Source: Nelumbo lutea (lineage: Eukaryota; Streptophyta; Magnoliopsida; Proteales; Nelumbonaceae). Taken from it: a stretch of DNA of 64,000 nucleotides. Numbering within the stretch: the first letter of the stretch is position 1; every line of letters starts with the position of its first letter. The stretch lies in NCBI GenBank assembly GCA_022828595.1, contig JAKGHH010000005.1:57655655-57719654 (forward strand), read 5' to 3'. Below are positions 1 to 10,644 of the stretch, in pieces. The notes under the pieces are model-generated. The model did not search any database. It saw nothing but the letters and a program-made list of their open reading frames with translations, and was not told the DNA's origin. The position numbers and the translations under genes were made by a program.

Positions 1-1790
1 ATTATATTTTCATTGGGAAACCACTAACCAGGTAGCAGGTTCAGAGTTGGATTTAATTGCAATCAAGGTCGAAGGTAGAACCTGATTATGGTGGGGTTGA
101 ATGTTTGTAGGCTTAGACTCTTTTTTGACGCCAAGCATTATTGGACGACTGTCACTGACAAGAAGATTAAATATTTGAAAAGGTTCCTACTACTTTGTAG
201 AAAAGTAAAATGAACAAATAATCATGATCTTTTTGTTTTCTTGGAGCTCTTTTAGAATCTCTCGTGATTGCGTACATCATTCAAATGAAAGCAATAAAAA
301 GCCCCCTTGATGTTTATAAACTACGTTGATATATGCTAATTTTGTGAAAATTTTTCGGAATCTGATCCGTTCTGACCCTAATAAGATCTGTTTATCAAAA
401 CCGTATAGGGTTTGGGTTTTGATTTTAGAATATTTTGGTTTTATTTGGCATGAATATCTGTTTTTGATACCTGATTATAATCCCGGCTATTATATATATG
501 TACATACATACATATATAATATGTGGTATGGTATAATATATAGTATAAAATACTTTATAATATATAATATATTAAGAGAATTTCTTGTTTTAATCAAGTT
601 CCAATCCTTTAACCTTCATGTTTATTTGTTTACCCATTTACCCAAGGTTTAACAGTTAAGAACAAGAGTCCAATACCTATTGACGAGTAACTTTTGGGTT
701 TTTTTTCTTGGATTTTTGGTTCTTTGAAATTACAAACTTATTTGTTTATCCATTCTCTTATGTCTATTAGTTTTATTTATTTATTTTTTGACTTATACCA
801 TCTTGTTTTGCTCTTTTATATGAAAGTGTTTTATATAATGTTGGTTATTGTTGAATGTTGTTGGTTGATAATGAACTTTGAAGAATATTCTTTTATATGT
901 TTAATATTGAACAAAAGATTAAAGTATCAATATCGAGTGTCGTATCAGATAACTTGGATACGGATAGGGATACATATATGCTTTGAAAATACATGGATAT
1001 AGATGAAAAACATGAAAAAGCCTAGATACACTAGAGAAATGCATACAAATTTCATAAATACATTCCTAACACTAAATTTAAAGTTAAATAGCCATAAATA
1101 ATTCATATATATATATATATATATATGTTACAATATACTATAGTAATTAATATAGCGGGATGCATAAATATCAAATGATACATTAGAGTCCAAGACACAA
1201 AACATATGAACCTATTATATTTATCCTAGTTATTATATCAATTATTTCCTATTTTATTATTTTTTCTTCTTAACATTAACAAAAAGGTTAACCAAATATT
1301 AAATTCTCAAAATTTTAATTTTTAATTATTAAAATTTGAACTTTTATAAATTTTTTGAAACTAAAAATCCTTTCTTCATATAAATGTAAATTAGTGGATT
1401 TGATAGGTTCAATTTAATATTATATTCTTGAATATTTTGTAAATAATTTATTTTGTAAATGATAAATATGATGCTATTTAATATAGATTAAAATATTAAC
1501 TAATAAATATAAAAAATATATAAAAATTCTAAGCAAATTTACAAATTTTAAGTACTAAGAAAGTTATCTTAATATAATATTTTATTAGTATATATTTCTT
1601 GGGATTAAAATCATCATTTGGTGTAAATTTGGATTTAATAGATTATTTATTTCATTAATTTATAAAATGATAATTTTAAATATTATTTCTTTTATTTTTA
1701 GTTTGAATTGTTAATCATAAATATGTATTGTTTGTTTGGATGAACACAAAAGTCAATAAAACTTATTTTATTTTATTAAATAACACAAAA
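1..1790. other. AT-rich intergenic DNA, no gene seen
   Basis: Very AT-rich sequence with runs of TA, including a (TA)10 tract near 1107-1126 and a TA/GTAC-rich patch near 485-575. The short open frames here have no recognisable domains and the base composition of non-coding DNA. I see no gene or bounded element. Confidence 0.6.
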
Positions 1791-1870
1791 GGTGAGATGG
1801 CTCAATGGCTTAAAGTAGTGTTAAGAGTTTCGGTGATATCATTTACTGATCTAGGTTCAAGTCATGCTTT
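1791..1870 (+). other. tRNA-like / SINE-head-like sequence
   Basis: The stretch begins GGTGAGATGG and has an A-box-like block TGGCTCAATGG at 1798-1808 (position 8 of the putative tRNA) and a B-box-like block GGTTCAAGTC at 1854-1863. The spacing suits a class II (Leu/Ser type) tRNA with a long variable arm. I could not form a good acceptor stem or a convincing anticodon arm, so this is not called a functional tRNA. A tRNA-derived SINE head or a decayed tRNA copy is more likely; chance resemblance is possible. Confidence 0.3.
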
Positions 1871-2366
1871 AAGCATTAAGAAAACTTTTTTAGTAGAAAA
1901 CGTTAATTAACCTTTCAAATCAGGAGGGATGGGATAGGATAGGTTTAACGGGTTTGGAAAATTGAGAAGAAAAATTAAATGGGCTTGAAATCCCTATTCC
2001 AAACTCCAAACTAGCATTCTTATTACACTTTCATATCTATCTTCAATTCACTGGATTTATTAGAGCGGGTTAATCTGGGTTTTGCTGAAGCCTTTTCTTC
2101 CTTTTACCTCTTTTTTGGAGGAAGAAAAGGGATTGGTTAATCTCTTTGACCCTCTTCCTGTTTGATACCTCTTGGGTCAATTGTGAGTCCACACTAGCAT
2201 TCTTCTTGCATTTTCATGCCTGGCTTCACTTTTTTTTTTTTTTTATGAGCACACATCTGTCTTCACTTAACCGGATTGATACTCTGATGAGCATTCCTTT
2301 TTTAGGGTTCATAAAGACTTTATTTGTATTGTCTTAACTGAAAGGTTTCGACATTAAATCGTATAA

Positions 2367-2485
2367 GGCTTAGTTTAGAAACAGTACAAATACAAATATG
2401 TGCAGCATAAATACATACAAAATAATACAAAATATGAGGTTTTGCACTCTATATATTTGCATTTATAATTCTTCTAAACTGAGCC
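2367..2485. mobile_element. Family A MITE (Tourist-like), copy 1
   Basis: A 119-bp inverted-repeat element whose ends are forms of GGCTCAGTTTGGAA with an inner CAAATACAAATATG block. It is flanked by TAA on both sides, a 3-bp duplication as made by PIF/Harbinger-type elements. Other copies lie at about 35390, 37827 and 56591, and a split copy at 3114. Confidence 0.75.
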
Positions 2486-2500
2486 TAAGGAAAACAACAC

Positions 2501-2607
2501 AGGTTGGATCCAAAGAAAGGATCTGCATCTCCCTCCTAGTGAAATTGCAGAGACTGTTGCTGAAGGAAAATGGTGCTTCTGTCCAATAATCTAGTTGTAT
2601 GTGCAGC
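2501..2607 (-). pseudogene. Peroxidase exon-4 fragment
   Basis: The 5' part of exon 4 of a class III peroxidase. On the minus strand it keeps the start of the GAHTIG region, the [13 protein letters not shown] region and the position of the intron 3 acceptor, but with substitutions that break it, including a stop inside the LYNFTG block. It aligns base by base with 10960-11051 of the intact gene. The rest of exon 4 and exons 1-3 are absent and a MITE sits just beside it. It is a relic of a wider peroxidase cluster. Confidence 0.75.
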
Positions 2608-2612
2608 TACAC

Positions 2613-3113
2613 CAAACCATCGTATTTTGGTTGGCAATATTAGAGAATATAGACAATTTGTATTTGTAGTTTTTGGTTGGGGTGATCAATTTGAGTAAGA
2701 AGGCAATAGTTTGGGTAGAGTTAAAATGAGGTTGCGTTGGAAAATGCAAGCCCTAGCCCGACCCATTTATAAATGCGGGCATGTAACCTGGCTTTAGCGC
2801 AGCCGATAGGTCTTCAGGGCCTGGCCTGGGCCTAGAATATCTGTCCAGATTACCAGGCTGGGCTGGGGGCTGGTGGGAGCAGCATTCTTCCTGGGTAGAT
2901 TAGAAACGTGAGTTCACATCTGCCCCCCACAAACGCCCAATATGTACATCTCAAGCATGCATGGGGAACATCTTCCACATTTATCATTGGGAGATATTTC
3001 TAATATACGGTTGGGATATTCTGTGGGGCGCATATATGAATTCTAGAAAAGTAATTTTGGGGTTTTGGGGTTTGTTATCTCCAAAACACTAAATCCACAA
3101 CTTTTTTTCCAAA
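2613..3113. other. Intergenic, nothing recognised
   Basis: About 500 bp between the peroxidase fragment and a split MITE. No domain-bearing frame, RNA gene or bounded repeat was seen. Confidence 0.5.
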
Positions 3114-3170
3114 GGCTCAGTTTGGAAGGAGTTTAAATACAAATATAACAATATTTTGTATTATTTTATA

Positions 3171-4090
3171 GGGTAAAATACAAAAACTTTTCTTGAAATT
3201 TCTGACAATCATAAAACCTCCCCTATAGTTTCATTTTAGCAAAAACCTTTTCTCTATTTCTTAAAAATTTAACAAATACCTCCCTTCCATCAAAAACCAA
3301 GACGGAAAACGTTAAAAGGATGATTTTTTTTTCAAAATGCCTATTTTACCCTTTTATGAATTAAAATAACCCCATCTCAGCAACTTCATAATCTGCCCAA
3401 ACACTGCTCATCTTCTTCCTCACGAAGTTGCTCGAACACTATCCCTCTCGACCAAATTGGTTCTACCTGGCTGACCACTATTGAGTTCGGAAGATAATGG
3501 CACATCGATTATACAAGGAGAAGAGTCCCCGTCTCTCCGCCTCTTCTAGATCGATCTCCTAGACTACGATTCTCTTGTGGCCACGTTTAATGGAACCGTC
3601 AGCGTATTCCATCTTGCTTCCCCTGCATTGTGGATAAAGTTGAAGACCCTGAGGCCCTTCTCGGAGGTTCTGAGGCAGAACAAATGAAATTAATTTTATT
3701 TAATTAATTGAGAGAGCTTTTGGATCTGGCGATCAAAGGGACGATTAATGTGCTGAAAGCGACAAAGGAGTGTGGGGCCAGACGGGTGGTGGTAACGTCA
3801 TCGATCTCCGCCACCACATCAAGCCGGTACGCCTCTACGAATCGGATGGAGGTTGAAGTCGGAGCACATCGTTTGTCGGGTCAAGAGTGAAGAACTGAAC
3901 CCCAATTTCGAAGCACCCACATCCAACTATACAAGATTCTTCTCCAACTGAAGTGTCTCCGATAGGTCGATGCCTGGAACCACCGTATAAGGCCTATTGC
4001 CAAAGAAAACAACTCCATCTTAGTCATTGACGGAAGGGAGGTATTTATTGAATTTTTTAAAAATAGAGGGGAGGTTTTAGTATTTTATCC
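3171..4090. mobile_element. MULE-like element carrying a captured gene fragment
   Basis: The ends GGGTAAAATAC and GTATTTTATCC are inverted, and the inner TIR blocks (CCTCCCCT, CTATTTCTTAAAAATTTAAC, AATACCTCCCTTCC) recur inverted near 4025-4075. The flanks TATTTTATA (3162-3170) and TTTCTTATA (4091-4099) match at 7 of 9 positions, as expected for an aged 9-bp Mutator-type duplication. The left arm seems to carry an extra internal segment. No transposase is visible, so it is non-autonomous. The interior holds a broken reductase gene piece, which makes it Pack-MULE-like. Confidence 0.55.
3520..3890 (+). pseudogene. Cinnamoyl-CoA reductase-like fragment inside MULE-like element
   Basis: The plus strand encodes pieces typical of the extended short-chain dehydrogenase family that includes cinnamoyl-CoA and dihydroflavonol reductases: LLDYDSLVATFNGTVSVFHLASPAL (read across about 3551-3630, one stop upstream), then ELLDLAIKGTINVLKATKE and CGARRVVVTSSIS (3710-3820). 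The two blocks are in different frames and separated by an AT-rich patch near 3680-3710. The NADP-binding GxxGxxA start and the catalytic YxxxK region are missing. It cannot make an enzyme. I infer capture of host exons by the element. Confidence 0.65.
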
Positions 4091-4295
4091 TTTCTTATAT
4101 GTATTTGTATTGTACATATTTGTATTTATTCTCTTTTCAAATACAAATATGTAATCTTTGAGAGAATCATTTTAACATAGCATGAAAAAACCATACATTA
4201 GTCAATGATGGCCGATTCTAACCTCTCAAATCTAAATCAACAATAAGAAATTAATTTTAAAATAGGAAATAAAAAGCATAGCTGAGGAAAGTTGA

Positions 4296-4836
4296 GGGTC
4301 CATTTGGTTTGCAGTTGCCAATTGGAATCAGAATCGGAATAAAATGCTCTATTCCCAATTTCCCATAGTTTGTTTGATCCATGGTTTTGAAAACTGGACC
4401 AGACTGGATGGTTGGATCAGCTGACCTAGGAACCGGTCAAGCAATTGATTTCATTTGAAAAAAAAAAGACGTTGATTTGGTTAATGACCCACTAACCCAA
4501 ATGATCGAACTATCAACCTGGACAATGGTTTTTGGTTGTTTTTATTTTAATTATTATTTTTTTTAAATTAGAATGGTTCCCCAAAATGGTTCAATGTCTG
4601 GTTTGGTTTTTAAAACCTTGGTTTTATCATACAGAAATCAGAATGAGAATTGGAGTAAGCTAGAATGACATTTTATTCCCAAGGGAAGGAGAGGGAATGG
4701 CCATTCCCTCAAATTGGGAAATGTCATTTTGCCAAGAATGGGAATAGGATTTCAATTCCACCCAACCAAATAGTTGGAATCGGAATGTCTAATTCTGATT
4801 TTGATTCCAGATCCCTATTCCACGAACTAAATGGCC
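4296..4836. mobile_element. Family C MITE (Tourist-like) with internal insertion
   Basis: It begins GGGTCCATTTGGTTTGC and ends in the inverted form near AACTAAATGGCC. The middle has the GGAATNNGAAT-rich sequence of family C. A second repeat (about 4379-4626), running from GGTTTTGAAAACTGG to TTTTTAAAACCTTGG, lies inside it; a related unit is at about 20638-20932. Other family C copies are at 6963 and 38125. Confidence 0.5.
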
Positions 4837-4908
4837 TTGATTTATTTTTCTCCAAAAAATGAATTTGTTATAGTGCCTCTATGATTTGTTGGACAAGGTG
4901 AGAATACA

Positions 4909-5130
4909 AGGTGCCATTTGCTTTTCGATAAGTTACTTACCCAAGTAAATGCACTTACCCGGGTAAGTGCATTTACCCATATTCTTTTATTTTTCAGGTA
5001 AATAGGGCAATAGTCATTTTAGCCATAAAAATCCTTTATTAAAAGGGGCATTTTTGTTCCATTTAAATGTTAGAAACCTTCCCCCAGTTGGGAAAGTTAT
5101 TTACCCACCTAGGAGATGGGTATCAGTAAT
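4909..5130. repeat. Family E repeat, partial and inverted
   Basis: Contains the family E signature: GATAAGTTACTTACCCAAGTAAATG, then the AGTCATTTTAGCCATAAAAA block and the CCTAGGAGATGGGTA block, in the opposite orientation to the complete copy at 63082-63476. The distal end is missing. Confidence 0.6.
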
Positions 5131-5539
5131 CACTCCCCGAGTAAGTTATTTCCTTTATAAAATCTAAGGTGAGCATAGGGATGTTGGTGACTGGTGAACA
5201 CGTCTGAGGCCCGTTCTGCAGAGCTTCTCTTCTATTATAAGCACCTCCCACCATATAAGGTGATATTATCAAAATGCTCCATTTGAAAAGAAACAAATTA
5301 TATGAACACCCCAAGAGATGCTGATTAGTGAACCAAATTGTTATCAATGTAGGAAACAGAATTATCATTTCCTTTGGTTCCATTTATGTGTAATGCAATT
5401 TCATTTACACTAGTATAGATGCGTGGGAGTGCAAATGAGAAGAATGCAAATTTAGATTCGATTTATCCTTCACGTTTGCTTTAGGTTTTATTTTGATTCA
5501 TCTGCGTTGTAAACAAACAATACAAGGTAAGTAAAAAAA

Positions 5540-6101
5540 GGGAAAATTCCCAATTAGTACCCTATACTTTGGGCCTAGTGCCACTTTGGTCCACGAACTT
5601 TAAAATGTGACAATTCAGTACCCGAGCTTTCAAAACATGACAATCCAGTACCTATTGTTAACTAGTTGTTAACCAGCTGTTAAGTGATTTTTGAAAAAGA
5701 TACAAATACCCTTCAAGTGTTATTTAATTTTATTTATCAACCATATAAATGTTGACAAAAAATGAACATGTCCCAAATCTTTGCCTTTTCATTCAAGAAA
5801 GTTGGGGTCACATTTGAGTGGGCATTCTGGTGTCCCCAACTTTCTTGAATAGAAGAGGCAATGATTTGAGATTGTTAATTTTTTCTCAATGTTTGGATGG
5901 TTGATAAAGAAAATTAGATGACACTCAAAAGACATTTGTGTCTTTTTCAAAAGTCACTTAATAGCTGGTTAACAACTAATTAACAATAGGTACTGGATTG
6001 TCATGTTTTGAAAGCTAGGGTACTGAATTGTCACATTTTAAAGTTCGGGGACCAAAGTGGCACTAGGCCCAACGTATAGGGTACTAATTGAGAATTTTCC
6101 C
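5540..6101. mobile_element. 562-bp fold-back DNA element
   Basis: Almost the whole element is one long inverted repeat. The left arm (GGGAAAATTC, then TTAGTACCCTATACTTTGGG, CAATTCAGTACC, TTAACTAGTTGTTAACCAGC) is matched by its complement in the right arm up to GAATTTTCCC, and the centre also pairs (CAAGAAAGTTGGGG with CCCCAACTTTCTTG, 5793-5848). Both sides carry TAAAAAAA (5532-5539 and 6102-6109), a possible 8-bp duplication, though low in complexity. No coding frame. It is non-autonomous, MULE-like or hAT-like. Confidence 0.7.
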
Positions 6102-6626
6102 TAAAAAAAATAGAATTTGCACTCCCATGCTTTTGCAAACAAACCAGGAGTTAGATCTCAAATATTAAATAAAGTTCCAAATATTCTTACACTTCGAATT
6201 ATGAACAGGGTAATCATTGGATACCCTTTTCCCAAGCTACATTCTTAACAATCTCTTGGGCATGATGAGGAAAGCTAGTCCAATGTTCAAAATTTCGACA
6301 TGTATCGGATCATATCAGTCAATACATATCATATTGGGGGATTCCTCATACATCCCTACAGAGGGTGTTTCAAGGTTTAACTAATTTAGGGGGTAGAAGG
6401 GCTTTAAACTGGTCCCTCTGAACCAGTTGTAGAAAAAAAAAACTATAAATAAATAAATAAATAAATAAATAAAAGCCATCCACGGTACAGAATGATATTT
6501 TGAATCTTGAGCTAGTCTGGTAGAAATTCAATCTCAATTCTAAGGCCAGCTTGACAAATTCCAAAAGGCACAAAAAACTAAGGTGGTCTTTCCCTACCCT
6601 TTCTTTCAAACCAAAGCACAACCTAA

Positions 6627-6745
6627 GGCTATGTTTAGTTTGAAGGAAAAGGTAGGGAAAGGTAAGAAAACCTTTATAAACCTTGTATAGGTTTTCTTAC
6701 CTTTTCCTTCCTTTTCCTACTATTTCCTTCAAACCAAACACAGTC
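6627..6745. mobile_element. Family B MITE (Tourist-like), copy 1
   Basis: Inverted ends GGCTATGTTTAGTTTGAAGG and CCTTCAAACCAAACACAGTC with TAA on both sides. Internally a GGTAGGGAAAGGTAAG hairpin. Other copies: 37088, 52648, 63832. Confidence 0.8.
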
Positions 6746-6962
6746 TAAGTGAATACTATTAATCAAAGAAGAAATTTACTTCTCTCTATCAAACAAGGAA
6801 TATGGTTTAACAGAATGAGAATGAGATGATCATTCAATATAGCCAATGCTTCCTTACGTAGGATTCTTAATGGTATTCTTCGACTGCTTTACATAAGGCA
6901 CAATTAAGCAACAGTAGGCTATGTTTGGTTTGGAAACCTATACAAGGTCAAATAAAGCCTAA

Positions 6963-7149
6963 GGGTCTGTTTGGTTTATGGCTGAAATTAGAAATAGAAG
7001 TCTATTGTACCTGTTGATGTATTCAATCTTCATTTCGAAGAGAGAGGGATGGAATAGCCATTTCCTGAAATGAAAGAATGACATTCCATTAAGAATGAAA
7101 ATTGAATTCTGATTCCATTCATCAAAACAATTAGAATCCAAATGAACTC
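6963..7149. mobile_element. Family C MITE (Tourist-like), short copy
   Basis: Begins GGGTCTGTTTGGTTTATGG and ends in a decayed inverted form, ATCCAAATGAACTC, with TAA at both flanks. The interior shares the GAAATGAAAGAATGACATTCC motif of its family. Confidence 0.6.
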
Positions 7150-9748
7150 TAACATCTACGTAGACTGGTAGACATGGTCAAAGAAAGAGAGAGAGAGAGA
7201 TTGGCATGGCTTCCTTTCCAACCCGTCCAGTTAACATCAAATCCCTGACTTTCTATTATTTATTTTCTTAAATTTAAAGCAAATTAACTTAACTGATACG
7301 TACTATATGCCTTTTCTTTTTTTTTTTTTGTTATTTGTTGCGTTGGTAAGATGTAGTATCTTCCTAGTTCGTACCCATATCGTGTTTGTCTTGTAATTCA
7401 AATTGGGTACTAAAATATTGAAGAAAAACTGAAATTGGAATCTCATTTTCTATGGTTTCCAATAACACATTTGCCATTTGGTACGTATAATTACAATATT
7501 TTAGTGAATGGCGCGTGGTATTCTTCTGGATGAGACGTTTTCTTACAGTAGAGTCCAAACAAAAGCATGGAAAAAAAAAGGTGACTCATAGGCTTTGGAA
7601 AAGAGTATCGTAAATACTAGCCGGAAGCTTAACCTTTTCCACAGTGGAGACGCACCATGCGGGGGAGGCTGATCTAGACCAGTAAACAAACAACGCTAGT
7701 AATATCATGGGTTTGTGCTATTTGTCCATGGTGGGCTATTAGTAATTAAGTAATATATTAATTATAAATTATTTGTTTGCTCAAATGAAGAAAATTAAAA
7801 AAAAGGGTTAAAAAATTTATACTTGTATGATTGTATATTTAGTGGTTAACTTAATAGTTATTCATAACCCAATCCAATCCAATTTATTTAAATTGACCTA
7901 ATGGGTGATTAATCCATTTCCAACCCGCTAAATAAATGAGCGGATTGAATGGATTCAATAGGTTGGGTGAAAAATTGCCACCCTTAATGGTGATCAGATC
8001 CTGTTACCCACAATATTTAAGTAAGATGCATTTATTCACGTTAATTTTTTACAATTGTTAAATGTTATGAACATGGTTTTATAACCATCATTGACCCAGT
8101 GGTCAAACTGTTCGACATGGAATTAATCATTTGTCCGATTTCATTTATTATTTGGCCTGGATTTTTTCCGAAAGCTGTATGAACCGTTGACTCGGGTGAT
8201 TGAACCATTAAGCATTCAACTTAAGTAATGATTCGCAATTTAATAAAAAAATTTACTTTTTTAGTTCTCAAATTTGAGATTTAATAGGAGAGAGAGAGAG
8301 AGAGGGGAGTGGTGGCAGTGTCGTTGCCATTTCTATCATTTTCACCATTGGCCCATTGCATTTAGGGGCAGATCTATGTAGAAATCATCAGTGTGGGCAA
8401 TCTTCCCCCACTAACTTTTGAAAAAGTGAAGTTTTATGTGATTAATGAAGAAAATTGTTTTTTAGAATGAATTGCATGACACCCACATACTACGACCCAC
8501 TTAAAATCTGAAATTGAAATTAAGTAATGAAATTAGATGATTCTTATACAAATATAACAAATATTGTCCTTGAAAGCTAAAGGAGTCATCCAAACCATCT
8601 ATTAATTCTATTCTTTTTTCAGGTTTATGGTTGGAATATGCTGCTGGAGTGTGGAGTCCTTGTATCTCTATTCATTTTTTAAGGATGAAACAGACTTGAG
8701 TTGATTGATGTATTTTTCCCCTTTGGGGTGAAATCTTCGACTTGGTGTTTTATACTCTTTAGAGAGAAGAAAGTGAAAGGCTTTTAAGATTATTATTTTT
8801 AATTATATTATTGTTATGATAATGCCTGATCCCACTGATCAAAGGTCGTGATCTCGTGGATCCGCCATTGATTGCACCATTATCTACTTTTTTTTTAATA
8901 GATCTCTATGATCAAACCGCTGACCCAGAAATTGGTGGTGAAAGTGGTTCTCTTTCCATATCAGCTTTTAAAACCTTGGTTATGGACAGATGACATAAGC
9001 TAAGATGTGCTAAGCACTGTTTGCTAAAAGCAGATCCGAACTCTCCATGTAGACCCCTCAAATTAAATTACAACTTGACAACTTTGGCATGTTTGATGAT
9101 CAAAGGCTCTACATACATGAAAAATTTGACAACTTTGGCATATTTTCTTTTTCCCTTTCGTAGTCAGACAAACATTGACCAAGAATATAAATGAAGTTTG
9201 AAAGTGATCAGGGCTGAGGGGGAGGGGTTGGTATAACCGTAGGGACCTACACCACACGGAATCTTTGGCGTGATTTTGTCTCCATCCACATCGAGGTTTG
9301 TACACGTTTACTTCAAATCCACGATGAGGAGGTCTCTGATCATTCAGTGAGTCAGTGAGTTTTTAAATGTTGTCTGATAGATGAATTGCCTCCTATAGAA
9401 TCCACTATACTGTATTAATTCCGTAGTTCGATTGTTCAGCCTTTATAAATCTAATGTAAATAACGTTGATGAATGAAATTAGTCTCTTAGGAAAGATTGG
9501 ATTTAGCATCGTCAATTCGTCACATTCAGGTTTACATTGCCAAATGGGTAAGATTACAAGCAAAAGTTGATAGGCCATGGATTATGTCAATGAAGTGGTT
9601 TATCGAGAGAATTCCAATAATGGCCCCAAAAGGATCTTTCCTGTGTCAATACCCAACGTTAGTTTCGCCTCTACAGTCTTGAAATCTGATCCAATGTTTT
9701 TCAACCGCTGCTGATTCATTCAGTTGAATAATTTGAATCGTAATTAAT
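7150..9748. other. Intergenic DNA with decayed repeats
   Basis: Holds short GA runs (7186-7201, 8287-8305), a decayed CCACCCTTA-ended fragment near 7865-7985 that resembles an hAT MITE end, and a repeat-like block from about 8070 to 8990 ending in TTTTAAAACCTTGGTT. No coding region was recognised. Confidence 0.5.
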
Positions 9749-10120
9749 GGGCGCTTTTTTTTTTTGTTTTAGATTTTGAGAAGGGAAACTTGATTGGATT
9801 TTGGTTCCTATTGACCAAAAATCTTATGTTTTTTTTTTTTTTTTTCAGATTTATGTAGGGATCAGGGAAAGTTTATTTTCATGGGCAAGTGGTACCCATC
9901 TCTTAGGTGGATAAATAACTTTTCCACGAAGGGGGGAAATTGCCAACACTTGAATGGAATAAAAATGCCCCTTTTAATAATGAATTTTTATTGCTAAAAT
10001 GGTCATTACCTTTTTTATATGAAAAATAAAAGAACATGGGTAAATGCACTTACCCGAATAAGTGTTTCCTAAGAAAAATTTACCCAAATAACTTCATTTA
10101 CCTGGATAAGTAACTGCCCC
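9749..10120. mobile_element. Family E element, copy 2
   Basis: 372 bp, from GGGCGCTTTTTT to TAACTGCCCC, flanked by AAT on both sides. It is collinear with 63082-63476 over the blocks AGATTTTGAGAAGG, GATTTTGGTTCC, ATTTATGTAGGGA, CCCATCTCTTAGGTGG and ACATGGGTAAATGCACTTACCC. Confidence 0.7.
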
Positions 10121-10527
10121 AATACATGTTAATTCTGGGTTCTGATTCTGTTAAAACTTAGTATTTGGTCAAAAACTATTGTTCAATCTAGATGGTCGAA
10201 CCGATGATTCGTGACTTGAAGATAAAATCAATTTAACCTTTGGATCGGTTTTTAAAACACTGGTATGATCTATGCAAGGAATTTCAGCTTCCAACCTTTA
10301 AATGTGAGTATAAAGTAAAATATAGGTCCTTTTTATATGGCATTTTTAGTTAAAAAATAAACAAGTCCTTTTATGAGTATATTTTAAGTTTAAAAATAAT
10401 CAAACAATGAATTACATAACAAAGAAAATACTCGATTGATTCCTCAAATCAGATAAATTTATGTTCAATGGAAAGAGATAAGTTACAAAACCCAACTAAT
10501 TTCTTCAATTGATAGAATAGACATACA
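10121..10527. other. Intergenic region downstream of the intact peroxidase
   Basis: About 400 AT-rich bases with a short decayed relative of the TTTTTAAAACACTGG-ended repeat near 10170-10262. No gene. Confidence 0.5.
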
Positions 10528-10533
10528 TTTATT
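10528..10533 (-). terminator. Poly(A) signal of intact peroxidase gene
   Basis: AATAAA on the minus strand, about 110 nt past the stop codon at 10645, a usual distance for a plant 3' UTR. Confidence 0.5.
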
Positions 10534-10644
10534 TTCACGAAAAAGAAAATCCAAATAACTTTTATCATCTCATCTCATGGTGCAAACTACAAATTAAGTT
10601 GAAACTGGAGATCGATCATAAATAATCGTAAAAGGGTACAGAGC

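Larger units (their letters stand above)
3114..4145. mobile_element. Family A MITE split by a MULE-like insertion
   Basis: The left half (3114-3170) starts GGCTCAGTTTGGAAGGAG and continues into TACAAATATAAC as in the other family A copies. The right half resumes at 4091 with the GTACATATTTGTATTT block typical of the right side of the family; its outer end is decayed. The 920 bp between the halves is a different inverted-repeat element. This is a nested insertion, so the MITE is older than the inserted element. Confidence 0.55.

Noticed and set aside
3708..3890. Short reductase-like frame as a real gene
   Set aside because: It lacks both the cofactor-binding start and the catalytic YxxxK region and lies inside an inverted-repeat element, so it is reported as a captured fragment.
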